The notes beneath the pieces were generated by a model. It searched no databases. It was not told the origin of the DNA and was given only the letters and a program-made list of their open reading frames with translations. Below, one piece after another: positions 21,450 through 33,000 of a stretch of DNA of 43,360 bases (its first letter is position 1; the number at the start of each line of letters is the position of its first letter). Source of the DNA: Hirsutella rhossiliensis (taxonomy: Eukaryota > Ascomycota > Sordariomycetes > Hypocreales > Ophiocordycipitaceae). The stretch spans positions 1 through 43,360 of the forward strand of contig NW_025408702.1 in the NCBI RefSeq assembly GCF_020360975.1. The letters run 5' to 3'. A program made the position numbers and the translations under genes.

Positions 21450-24400
21450 CTCTCCTCCTATATAGACGACCCCTTTACCCCGACCCTACCTATATATAAA
21501 AGTACTATTCTAGAATATATAGAGATATAAGCTAGCTTAATTAGCGCTTTACTACTAGGCTAGCTTCGACCTAATAGTATTATAGGAAGTAGAAGCTATA
21601 TTTAGAGGCAGCCCCCTTGGCAGCGAGCATAGCTTAGTTATAGGGAGGAGGTGCGCGCTATATATATAAAAGGCTTAGGCCGGGACTTAGTCGCCCTAGT
21701 CTAGACTAGATTAAAGTAGTAATTTTTAAGGATAGTACTAAACTATAAGCGATTTACTTACTACTAGGCCGTAAGGGTAGGAGCGCTATACGACCTAAGC
21801 GTAATCGAACTAAAGTACCCTATAGTAATAGTAAGGGACTTTAATATTTATTACCCGCTCTAGGATAGATATAATAAAACCTTAGATAGCGCGATATAAC
21901 TTATATAGGAGGCGATAAAGCTATAACTTAAACTCGCTACCCTAAGAGGGGAGTATATAAGATTCTTCTATAGCTAAAAGGATAGTACTATCGACCTAGC
22001 TTAGGTAACGTTAGAGACTAGAATATAGTATACCGGGCCTAACTTAGACCTAACTAGGTTAGACTATATCCCTTAAACTATTATACTATAGGTCGATACT
22101 TAGGCCTAGGCACCTAAACCGGCCTTAAGGTAGAAAAGAAGTAAAGTCGAAGCTAAGACTATATCCCGGCTAAGACTATACTAGCTAATGCTCTAAACGC
22201 CTAAGGATATCGATAAGGACCTAGACTATATCTTTACTACTTTAGTATAGATCGCGATAGCTATAGTTCCGCGCCGGGGGCGAGTATTACCTAGGGGCAA
22301 CGTATAGTTTACCCTAGAGGTAAGGAGGGCGACGAGGGAGGCTAAGAAGGTAAGGAGGAAGTATAGGTAGGAAAAGAATAAGGCGAACTAAGAAGACCTA
22401 TATAAGGCGTCTATAGCTTAGAAGTAGACTATCTATAAAGCGAGGAGGGCCTACTAGCGCGAGTTCTTAAAGGAATTTAGCGCCGATAATACTAAGCTCT
22501 AGAATATAAAGAGGTAAGTAAGACTCATAGTAAGCTATTACTAGAACTAACTTATATCCTACCGTTAGTTAAGGAAGGCGAGGACTAACTAATAGAAACC
22601 TTTAAAGGAAGGCTTAGCTACTAGCTACTAAGCTACTTCTTCTTCTTATAGATCTAAGTACGATCTAAGGCTACCTAGCCTATAGCCGAGGCGACCCTTA
22701 TAGTTAACTAATAGATCTAGCTAGCTAACGTTATAGGGCGCTAAGTAAGATAGTAAGCTAGAAAGCGGCGGGTCTAGATAGCGTCCCCGTTTATTAGATA
22801 GTATTCAGCCCTAGTCTAGCGACTAGCTACGATCTTTAACGCCTATACCCGACTCTTATATTTCCTAGGTCGGTTTTATAGCGCGAATATAGTTATCTAA
22901 AAGCTAGGTAAGAAAGACGCTCACCGTATAGTAAGGGGTTAGAGACTAATCTCCCTCCTACCTATAGTAGGAAAAGTACTTAAGTAGATACTAGCTTAGA
23001 GGATCGCGGAGTAGCGGAGGCGAACGGTATCTTACTAGACGAATAAATAAGGAATAAAAGGAACGCTTTATAAAGCGGCGATCCTACTAGTAACGGAACT
23101 AGTACACGCGATATAGCTTAGAGGGCATCGTATTATTCCTATAGCTAGATATTAGGGCGTATTTAATATAGTTAACTATAATAAGCTTATAAGGAACTAA
23201 AGCTTGGGGATACCTAGGTAGCTTATAAGCAATATAGAGCTTTATAAGCGATAGGAGATCGACCCTTTACTTTAATAGGAGAACCTTAGAGCTAACTTAA
23301 GTACTAACGGGAGTCTCTTAAAGCTCCTACCTATCCTTAATCCTATTTATACTATATAACCCCATATAAAAGGCTTAGTATAATATATAGTATTTATATT
23401 ATTAGCTTTACTAACGATATAAATATAGTTAATATTAGACCTAATAAGGCTACTATAGTAGTACGCTTAAAGGAAGCCTAAAGGGTATACGTAGAATAGG
23501 TAACTAAGTTCGGGTTACTTTTAAACCGTCGAAGAGCGAATTACTATACTTTATATAAAGGAGATAAGCGATAACGACGCCGGTCCGCCTTAGAGCTAAC
23601 GTAGTAACCCTAGTTTAAGAGGCCCGCCTACTAAGGGTTTAGGTATACCGGAAACTACGCTAAAAGGCGCACTTAAAATAACTCCGAGTAAAGTTAAAGC
23701 GCTAGACTATAGCCCTAACCGGGCTCGCGGCGTTTATATAGGGCTATACCCTACTACGCGCTAGGGAAGTCTATAGTAAGGTAATCCGGTCCTTAATCTC
23801 CTACGCTATAGTTATATTCTATAAGATAACGCTTATAAGGGAAAACTACGCGGAATTATACGGGACCTTACCTAAGACTAGTTAGCTTACCTCTAGGTAG
23901 TAATAGGTACCTACTACGCGACCTTAGTTTACTAAGTTAAAGCGGAGATAGGTGCCTTAATCGACCTCTACCTAAACTAAAGAATAATAAATACCCTTTA
24001 GAGCTAGAAGACTTAGGGCTCTTAGCTAAATCTAACGCGTTTAATATAGTCGCGGGTATACTTAAAAGGAGGCGATGCTAGAGAGAGGCAGACCCTAGTA
24101 GTACTACCTCTAGGCAGACCCCCTTATAGAGGAGATAAAGGGGTCTAGAGCTAGATAGGAATAAACGACCTCCTAGATAAAGCTAAGTCGCTCGAAAGGC
24201 TAAACGAGGAATAGGCTGCCCGATAAAACGCTAGGAAGATATAATCTAATAATACTAGACTACCCTTTACCCGCTAACTTCCGCCTTAGTTTAATAAGGC
24301 AATAACGCTAGACCGTTATAAGGGCCTCCTTAGTATATTAGTATAGTAATTACCTAGATATATATAGGAAAGATCGGGCTTAACGACTTCCTCTTTAACC

Positions 24401-24680
24401 GATAAGTCCCTAGTATAGTTTCGCTAATATATACCTATAAATAAAGATAGGATACTATTTACTATATAATAATCGACTATCTACTAATAGTAAAGGTAAG
24501 GGAGTCCCTCTTAATATAGGCCTAGGATATAAGTAACGTAAGAGCGGGCTTTTAAGGGAAAAGGATAGCGGCGCCGCTAGCATAATAGTTCTTCCGCAAG
24601 TAGGCTCTACTAGTTCGACCTAGCTCGGAGGCTATACGTAGATATACTAGATAATAAAACCGGGGTCGCGCTAGGGATAG
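21450..24680 (+). pseudogene. LINE ORF2: endonuclease and reverse transcriptase remnant
   Basis: Motifs in order on the plus strand: VRDFNIYYPL at 21831-21860 (family GDFNxHHPxW), STIDLA at 21983-22000 (family STIDLxW) for the APE endonuclease; LGKKDAHR near 22905, RLISLLPIVGKVLK near 22945-22985, and a GVFNIVNYNKLIRN stretch near 23157-23200 (family GAFDxVxHxxLI); then FTNDINIV at 23407-23430 (family FxDDxxI). The C-terminus near 24361-24480 reads RxGLNDFLF...TIYYI, matching TGHxGLNAYLxR...ETVxHxL. An RNase H between them could not be placed. The enzyme would nick target DNA and prime cDNA there. Confidence 0.8.
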
Positions 24681-27067
24681 AGCGGCCCTAACTAAGACCA
24701 CCCTAGCTAACTACCTCCCCTACTAAGGCGACCTAGAAAGGGAGAGGACTTACGATTATAAGACTATAGCTTCGACCGAACTAGTCTTAAACTAGCGTAA
24801 ACCTTACTAATTAAACTATAGACTAAATAAAACTAATATAACCTAACTAAACCGACCTTAGCTATAGAATAAGACCTACTATTAAAAGACCGTAACTAAA
24901 TAAGACCTAACTTAGAACTAAACTAAGATAGAGCTAATAACTAGCCCCTAAACTATAACCTTAGCCTAGCTCGTTAATAGTAACGTCTGCCTTATCGCAC
25001 AGGAATAATAAGACCCCCTTAAGGTAGCACGCGGAGTATAAGAGGGAGTAACCTAAGGCTTACGAGGAGTATAGGGACTATTACCGCTATAAGAACCCTA
25101 ATAATAACTAAATAGACCTAACCCTAAACCTAAACTAAAGCTAGCCTAGATAGCTAGCTCGCGAGATAGAGTAACGACTAGGGTCTATACTAAGGTAAGA
25201 CCTATACCGGTAGCGGCACGGAGGCGTTCGCATACTATATTATAACTATAAATCTAATTAAGGTTAAGACTAATAATAATCTTAGCTAGGACTAAACTAC
25301 GATAGCTATAAAGACGCTACTAAATAAAGTCGGGAGCGTTAGTAGGATCGGTAGGCGACGTAAGATAGGGACGCTTTTGCGGGCTCGGCGCTAAGAGAAC
25401 TACCGGGCTATAGCTTAGCGTTAAAGGGAGACGCGGTTAGCTCTAAGCTAGCTCCGCGACGGCCGCGGGTATAGATACCTTAGCCTTAGCCTTAAATAGG
25501 GCTAAACGCTACCGCTTTACCTTACCTTTACCCTTCCCTTATCGATAGGGATTGCTAAAATAGGCTTAGTAAGACTAATAAGATTAAAGCCACTATCCTC
25601 TACGTTAGGGCCGTTGCTAATAATAAGATAGAAATAGTTAGTAAGATCGTTAACCGTTATAAGAGTCTTCTAAGTAACTAAGAGTAACTTAGGCTAACCT
25701 AAGCTAGGGTCTTAATAGCGTCGCTAAACTTACCTAAGTGCTTTTCTAGGGACTTATATATATAGTGTATTATCTATAAAATAGGTAAAGCTAACGCCGT
25801 TTTTATATTCTTAGCGACCAGCTAGACTGGGGGCAAACCTTAACGCCCCTTACCCTTAGCGGTAGGGCCTTCTAACTAGCGCGAATATAAGTTTTAGAGT
25901 AGTATAAAAGCGCTCCTATACTAAACCCTTAATAAGGGAAGGGCTATTAACCTTAGACTATACTTAGTAAAGGGTATAAGCGGCCTCTTTACTTTTAAAG
26001 GTAATTTAAAACTTAGATTAGCACCGAACTTAGATAGTACTATAGTAGGAAGGGGTTACTTACTCGGTAATAAAACTAGTTAAAGTCGGCGTAAGCGATA
26101 TACGCTTTAGCCTTTATAGCTATTAAAGTTAGTAAAAATACTAAAGGTAGGACTAACCTAGGATAAAGCTAGGATTAATATATATAAGACTAGTTTTAAT
26201 AGCTAGCGAAGGACTTATAAGTAAGCTTACTAATAAGACGCCCGATATATATAAAATATAGGATAGAGCGCTCCGATCCCGCTACTATAGCGACTTTCTT
26301 ATAAAGAGGGGGTTTTAGAGGCAAGCTACTACTACCTAAGTTAGCTTCCTAGTTAGATATTACGACGCGACGATAAGCGAACTAGATATAGTATTAAGGA
26401 GACCTAGAGTTATAGAAATAAGGCGGGTAAGGTAGTAGTTAGGCCTATAAAAGAGATAGATAATAGAGGGATAGGAGGAGGTATATACGGAACTAAGGGG
26501 AGGGCAGGTATATGCGCGAGCCGGCGCGTAATTAGTAACTACGAGATAGAAGGTAAATATAGCCGCCGCGCCCTTAATCGGGAAGTCGCGTAGCTAGATA
26601 GGAACCGATTTACGATTAGCGGAGCCGGCCGACCGAATTTCGATTAGCCGGCCTACCTAGGAGCGACCTATACTAGCGCCCGCCCGGCAACCGGATATTA
26701 CCTGCCCTACTAACTAACGGACTAATAAGCCGACGCGACCGCGGCTACGCGCTACGATGCGGGAGCTAGGGTAAAGAGGCGCCTACGAGTCGGGCCCTAG
26801 AGAGACTACTACCTATAACCCTAGGCCCGGGCTGCGAGCCCGGGCCGCGGCTTAGGATAGTAACGGCTACGGCCTAAGAGGGCCCGCGCCGAGACGCGAT
26901 TTCGGAGGAGCCCGCGGTAGCTAGCGTAAATTTCCTATATACTACTACTATAACCTCGTTTAAGGACCTATATTAAAAGAGGAGGGTTTTCCCTTAAGTA
27001 CTTTAGTTTTCCCTCCTATTTAATATTAAAGTTCTAGATACCTCTAGCTAGGTCCTTAGCGTAATCT
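24680..27067 (+). other. LINE 3' region with GC-rich blocks
   Basis: No known domain is seen. 24760-25200 is rich in CTAA/TAAAC-type repeats and reads like a low-complexity spacer. 26480-26930 is strongly GC-rich, with many CG and short palindromes such as CCCGGGCTGCGAGCCCGGG at 26825-26844. The last ~100 bases (26970-27080) recur at the ends of the two inverted units at 27674-29412, which shows that they are the true LINE tail. A further ORF or a structured 3' UTR are both possible. Confidence 0.5.
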
Positions 27068-27080
27068 TAATAATAATAAT
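27068..27080 (+). repeat. LINE (TAA)n tail
   Basis: TAATAATAATAAT ends the element just before its right duplication. Simple-repeat tails instead of poly(A) are typical of I-clade LINEs. The two related units also end in (TAA)n. Confidence 0.75.
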
Positions 27081-27673
27081 ATATAAATATATATAAGCTT
27101 AAAATTCTATTAATAAGAGTATTAATAATAGTATATACTAGGTCCCTTATAGATATAGTTAGGGAGGTAGAGACTAATCTTTATCTAAGTATAGCTTAGA
27201 TACTAATTTATCTTTATATTATACTAGATAGAGTCTTAGTCCTCTTTATCTTAGGTATACTATTTATTAAAGCTATACGTATATTATTTAATTATTCCTT
27301 AAGGATCGGCGATATATAGGTTAAATATTAAATCGGTACTATCTAGGTAGTTATACTAGCGGTAGGAGCTATTAAATAAGAGCTTTTAGATAAGGTTAAT
27401 ATAGTAAAATCCTTTTAGACTATAACTTTAATAGTTAATAAAGATATATATAAAAGACTAAAGCTTAAAGAGACTATATAGGAAATAGCTACCTAGCTCC
27501 TAAGAATTTTTTTAGGCTTTAGTAATAGAAGTTAAAGAAGATAACCTAGGAGCTACTTAATAATTATAAAGAGAACCCTTATAGATACCTTAATAGCTAA
27601 GATTCTCTTACTAAGAGGTAAGATCCTTAGTTATAAAGGGGCGCTAACTAAGTTACTAACCTAGCCTATTATT
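27081..27673 (+). mobile_element. Gypsy-3 copy 1, continuation after the LINE
   Basis: Aligns with 40026-40620 of copy 2 with mostly transition differences. It carries the plus-strand frame seen in copy 2 near 40375-40435 (VNKDIYKRLKLKE; here at about 27435-27475). The homology stops at about 27668-27673, where the inverted LINE-tailed units begin. The remaining pol of copy 1 (RNase H, integrase) was not found after them. Confidence 0.8.
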
Positions 27674-28360
27674 GGGTATAATTAATTTTTAGTTAGACTA
27701 GTAAACTATACTAACCTACTTATTAATTAGCTAATTAGTACTTTTAAAAGCGCTTATAAATATACTAGTAGTCTATCCTGCTATAAGTAGGCTAGCCTAG
27801 ACCTCGCTTACCTAGACCTAGTAACAATTTATTAGGACCTCCCTTAACCTTAGTCTAGGCCCTTAACTAGGAAAATAAAAACCTAGGGCTAATACTAGTA
27901 ACTTAATAAGTATAGCGCGAAGTTAAAACTAACTACTAGCCTAGCTAAAGGCTAGCATTAATAAAAAAATAGCCTGCTAAGCCTTATAGCGGAAAAATAA
28001 GGTAAAGCCTAAGAAGATATTATTATTAAATAAGGTTAAAGATAATTATATAATTAACTATTAACTATTAATAAAAAACGCTTATACTACCGATTAACGC
28101 TATATACCCTATATATATAAAGAAGTTACTTTCTAAGGTTACTTTATAGTAGGGCTAATATAATTCTAACTAACTATAACGATACCTAAGATAGCTAGTA
28201 TAAGATTCCTATATATTATAACCGCGACCTAGTATAAGGGCGGACTAACTATAAAAGAAGGGAGGGTTTTCCTTTAAGCACTTAAGTTTTTCCTTTTATT
28301 TAATATTAAAGTTCTAGATACCTTTAAATAGGTTACTAGTATAATCTAATAATAATAATA
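27674..28360 (+). mobile_element. LINE-tailed non-autonomous unit, plus copy
   Basis: About 687 bp, starting GGGTATAATTAATTTTTAG and ending in (AAT)n. Its last ~100-170 bases (from about 28195, clearest from 28259) match the 3' end of the LINE at 19911-27080. The upstream ~520 bases do not match the LINE as far as I can see. An inverted copy of the same length lies at 28724-29412. The shared start point argues for a full-length small retroposon (SINE-like, borrowing the LINE tail) rather than random 5' truncation. I cannot confirm a tRNA-type promoter. Confidence 0.6.
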
Positions 28361-28723
28361 GTATATATATTAATAGATACTTAATATAAGCGACTAATTA
28401 TAATATAGCTAAATATAGCTATAGATATAGTAATAAACGTTTATATATATATTCTTAAATATACTATTACTAGATAGCGTCTTATAAAGGGTATAGTTTA
28501 GCTATATAAGTTTCTAGCTCTTACTTATTATCTTATAGATAACTTTAAGACCTTATATCTCTTACCTTCCTTTTTCTTTACCTTTCTTTTAGTTATACTA
28601 GTACCTAAAAATAACTTTAATACTATCCTAGCTATATTATAGCTAACCTATCTATACTTATACTTACCTTTAACTATTTTACTAATTACTTACTTTTATC
28701 TATATTAAAAAGGTTAATAAAGT
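28361..28723. other. Spacer between the inverted units
   Basis: 363 bp of AT-rich sequence with no motif recognised. It may be the host element between two insertions, or the loop of a foldback structure. No match was found elsewhere in the window. Confidence 0.4.
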
Positions 28724-29412
28724 TATTATTATTATTATTAAGATTATATTAATAACTTATTTAAAGGTATTTAGAACTTTAGCGTTAAATAAAAAGGAAA
28801 AACTAAAGTACTTAAAGGAAAACCCTCTCTTTTTTTATAGCTACTCTACCCTTATATTATATTACGGTTATAATATATAAGAATCTTACTCTAGCTATCT
28901 TAGATATCGTTTTAGTTAGTTAGAATTATATTAGCCTTACTATAAAGTACCCTTAGAAAGTAACTTTATATATATAGGTATATAGCGTTAATTAATAGTA
29001 TAAGTGTTTTTAGTTAATAGTTAATTATATAATTATCCTTAACCTTATCTTATAATAATATCTTTTTAAGCTATACTTTAATTTTCCGCTATAAAGCTTA
29101 GCGGGCTATTTTTTAATAATACCGGCCTTTAGCTAAGCTAGTAGCTAGGTTATTATACTAGCTTTATACTATACTTATTAAGTTACTAATATTAGCCTTA
29201 AGTTTTTATTTTCTTAGTAAGGGGGCCTAGACTAAGGTTAAGGGGAGGTCTTAATAAATTCGTCGCTAGGTCTAAGTAGGTAAGGTCTAAGCTAGCTTAC
29301 TTATAATAGGGCTATACTACTAGTATATTTATAAGCGCTTAAAAGTACTAATTAGCTAATTAATAAGTAGGTTAATATAGTTTATTAGTTTAACTAAAAA
29401 TTAATTATACCC
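28724..29412 (-). mobile_element. LINE-tailed non-autonomous unit, minus copy
   Basis: Reverse complement of 27674-28360 over its whole length (689 bp), with scattered, mostly transition differences. Its (TTA)n tail faces the tail of the plus copy. The ends match to the base at GGGTATAATT. No clear duplication was found around either copy. Confidence 0.6.
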
Positions 29413-30193
29413 TTAGCTAGATTTAAACTAACTTTAGTATTATAGCTAGTAGTCCTCTTAAGTATATAACTACTATACTATAAGGGTACTAATAAAGATA
29501 ATTTTATTTATAAATAGCTTACTTAGCGATACTATAAATAATTCTAAGGAGATAGGTTAGCGACTCTTAAGTAAGAGCTTAAGAGTATAGTAAAAGAAAT
29601 AAAAGTATAAAAGGTAAATTTAGTTATATATATCTTTATCTATCTATTAAGATAAGGAGGGCTTATATAAGTATAATAACTATATAAAGCTAGTTAAAAG
29701 AAGGTATTAAGATATTCCTATACCTAAGTTAAGCCTATATAATATCCTTTAAGGGAGTTATATTAGTTAGGTAGGCTTCCTTATATATTACTATTAAGTC
29801 TACTAAGTATAACTATAGCCTCTTATACTTACTCTTCTTAATATACCTTTATACTACCTTAGCTTTTAAATAGTAAGGTAATAGGTAAAGGAGCGTTTAA
29901 GCTAATAAATATAAGGTTATTCCGCTATTAAATTTAACTACTTTATTATTTATTTAAGGAGGTTATTTAAAAATAAGGGTGGCTATTAATTATATCCTAT
30001 AAAAAAAGGGAAGGTAAATATAGTAAAAGGTAAAAGCTAAGACCTAAGAGGATAGGATATAAAGAGAACCCCCTTCTTTATATCCTATCTCCTTAAGCCC
30101 CTAAGTTTATTAACCGCGCCCCCCCTTAAGCTATAGTTATATAACTTACTCTTTTACCTTAAAAGGAGTTAAACTTACGATTAATAAGGTTAT
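29413..30193. other. Unassigned stretch left of Copia-B
   Basis: No domain recognised. A plus-strand frame near 29490-29700 gives some protein-like pieces, but I cannot assign them. It could be the rest of Gypsy-3 copy 1, the missing half of Gypsy-1, or another element. The right part (29950-30130) is purine- and pyrimidine-biased and holds a hairpin. Confidence 0.45.
30051..30089. repeat. Perfect 15-bp inverted repeat (hairpin)
   Basis: GATAGGATATAAAGA (30051-30065) and its exact complement TCTTTATATCCTATC (30075-30089) are separated by nine bases, GAACCCCCT. Perfect pairing in RIP-damaged DNA is notable, because RIP rarely preserves long palindromes. It may mark an element end or a foldback. 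Confidence 0.7.
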
Positions 30194-30878
30194 TATAAGA
30201 AGGTATAAGTAATAAGTATTAGATTAGGTATTCGATAATATAAGCTAAAAGATAGGTTAAAGGAGTATAGGGTAGGATTTTATTTAGAATTTATAATAAG
30301 TATATAGGGCTAAATAATATATTAAAAGAATAGCGTTAAAAGATACTTATAAACTTACTTATTTTATTTACTACTCTTAGGAAATCCTTTATCTTTTATA
30401 GACTATTACTCGCCTACTAGTAGATTAATTTATTAGCTTTTAGTATATTTTATAGTACTTAAAAAGCTTTATTTATAATATATCTTCCTAACTTAGTAAG
30501 TAGTTTAATTATAACGTAATAGTTAACGTAAGACTATAGGTTCTAGTATAAGTAGTAGATTTAACTAGAATATTCTATGCCCTACCTATTTTCGTATCGC
30601 GGATATCTTTAAAACCGCTAAGCTAAAATAAGTAATAAGGTATATATTCTACTTATAATTAACTTATGTATTTTATATATTTTTATTTATTAAGATAAGC
30701 TTATATTAACTTACTTCTCTTAAAAGAAGGTATAGATATCTAGTATAGGTCTTTATCTTTTAAGGTTATTCCTTAGACTATATTATAGAGCCTCTTTTAC
30801 TAGCTTATTTTATAGAGCCTCCTATACCTATTATTTCTTTATAATAGTAAAATAAGAATATAAAGGTATATTCTTATA
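30194..30878 (-). repeat. Copia-B 3' LTR
   Basis: 685 bp with inverted ends TATAAGAA...TTCTTATA, that is TGTAAGAA...TTCTTACA before RIP. It aligns with the truncated 5' LTR at 35387-35970 and, inverted, with the solo LTR at 39137-39829, which fixes both ends. A purine tract, AAGGAGG on the minus strand at about 30880-30886, abuts it. Confidence 0.85.
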
Positions 30879-30879
30879 G

Positions 30880-33000
30880 CCTCCTTAAAAAGTAATAGGT
30901 AAATAGTGCTCTTTACTAGTTATTTCTCTTATAGTAGAATTATCCTTATTAAAAATAAGGTATATAGGAATATAAGAAAAATTTTAAAACCCTTTCTAAG
31001 AAAAACCTTAGTATAAAAAATCCTAGTTATAGTTATAATTATTTCTCTTTTTTTTAGGTAAACCTTTATAAGGAAAAGGTCTTATAGAGTTATTATAAGA
31101 AACCTTTAATAAGGAAAACCCCTATTTTTATAAGTTGTTTTTTATTAAAAAGAAACCTTTTTAAAGGAAAAAACCTATTAGTTATATATAGAGGAAAAGC
31201 TAAGAAAGTAAAAGAAAGCTAAAAAACCTCTATTAAAGGGATATAAGCTTTTCTTTTTAAGGCTCTTTTAATTCCTTAAAAGAAAGAAGCTCTTAGAACT
31301 TAAAGAATATTTCTTTTCTTAGTTCCTTAGTAAATATATTAGTAATATTATCTCTAGATTTAATATAGAAAATCCGAATCTTCTTTTCCCTAATATATTC
31401 TTAGGTATAGAAGTAAGTAATATCTATATACGTTGTCTTTTTATATATTTCCGGACTTTTAGCTTATTTAATATCTGCCTCGTTATCTATTAAGATAGGA
31501 GGTATAGTATTAAGAATTTTAATAGATAAGCTATTATTTATAGAATAAAATAGCTAACTTAGATATAAAGCTTCTTTATTAGCCTTTATAAAGGTAATAG
31601 ATTTAGCTTTATAAGTTAATAGGGCTATAGATTTTTACTTCTAGCTAGCCTAACTTATAATATTTTTATAAATATAAAAGTAGTATCTAGAAACGGATTT
31701 TCTATTTATAAGGTTAGACGCCTAGCTAGCGTCGGAATAACCTTTTATAATTATAAGTATAAGGGATATTATAGCAATAAATTATCCCTAGGTTAAGGTA
31801 TTTATTTAAATATTTTAAGATAGTATTTAACGCTTTAAAATACGTATTATTTAGTTTAAAAGTAAATCTAGTATAGGAAATAATAGTATATAAAATATCC
31901 AGCCTACTTATTTCCTTTTAGTTAATAAGGATTTCTTTTATAAAGGCGTTATAATAGCTTTTTAAGCTTTACTCTTACTATAGTAAGTATATTAAAAGTC
32001 CCTAAGTCTTTTTATTATATTCTCGTATTTTATTATAAGTATATCTTCCTAGGATATTAATATCTCCTTTCTACTTTAGTTTATAATTATATATATTCCT
32101 AAGAAGTCTTTTAGTTTACTTAGAGGCTAAACCTTTATATAATCTAGTACTTTTCTAAGTAGACTATTTATTATACCTCTATTAGGCTCTATTATTAGAG
32201 GTTATCTACGTAGATTACTATTATAATTTTATATTACGTATTTATAAACCTCTTTATCTATAAGAAGGGCCGAAAATCCTATCTTAGCTAATATAGAGCT
32301 AGGATAGTTATACTAAAGCTTTAGGCTTTATTTAAGGCTATATAATACTTTCTTTAATTTTACTACTAGCCTTTTCCTTTTATATAGCTCTAGAAACTAT
32401 AAATAGCTAATATTATACTTATACTAGTTTTTATTAAATTAGTCTTTAAGTATTAGCTCTTTATAGCCTATAGGGATTTTTATATAAATATCTATATCTA
32501 TTTTAGTATATATAAAGGCACTTTTTATATAGTATTATAGTAGAGTATAATTATTAGAAATAGCTATTATAAGTAGCATTCTAATAGATTTAGGTCTTAC
32601 TATTATAGAAAAGGTTTTTAAATAATCTAGGCTATAGACCTAATTAAATCCTTATACTATATAGCGGGCTTTATATTTAATAATATTATTACTATTATCC
32701 CGCTTTATTTTATAAACCTAATAGCCGCCTAGGGCCTCCCTATTACTAAGAAGAGGCTTTAATTCCTAGGTATTTTAGTTTAAGAGCTCTTTTATTTCTA
32801 GAAATATAGCTTTTTTTTTATAGCTTCTAAGCTATTTATAGCCTATTTAAATGTTTTAGGCTCTATAGGATCTATATTTTCTAGTAAAGATAAAATAATC
32901 TCTTTACTTTTACTATTTAGTATAGTATTTATTTTAGGGTATATAATATAGTCTTTATAAAATCCGTTTAGCTTCTTAGGTATATTAATACGGATTTTAG
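30880..33000 (-). pseudogene. Copia-B reverse transcriptase and RNase H remnant
   Basis: On the minus strand the catalytic box reads VIYVDNL at about 32208-32230, as in Copia IYVDDLL. RNase H reads GYSDASQASNLINRKS-like at about 31690-31745, with stops read as Gln; the family form is GYSDADWAGDxxxRKSTSGY. The order and spacing are normal for a Copia pol end. The second catalytic Asp of the RT box is lost. Upstream, an acidic stretch near 34390-34440 marks the linker region further right. Confidence 0.8.

Larger units (their letters stand above)
19911..27080 (+). mobile_element. LINE: degenerate Tad/I-like non-LTR retrotransposon
   Basis: A 7.2-kb plus-strand element with ORF1 (zinc knuckle near 20985), ORF2 with an apurinic-endonuclease domain (21690-22010) and reverse transcriptase (22850-23440), a typical LINE ORF2 C-terminus (24361-24480), a long 3' region and a (TAA)n tail. 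It sits in Gypsy-3 with a ~17-bp duplication. It is clearly GC-richer than its neighbours, CpG is kept, and RIP-type CpA loss is still severe. The long 3' region (24700-26980) is longer than usual for the family and unexplained. Confidence 0.85.

Noticed and set aside
27674..29412. Inverted units as terminal inverted repeats of a DNA transposon
   Set aside because: Each arm ends internally with a LINE 3' tail and (TAA)n, which fits retroposons. No transposase or flanking duplication was seen.
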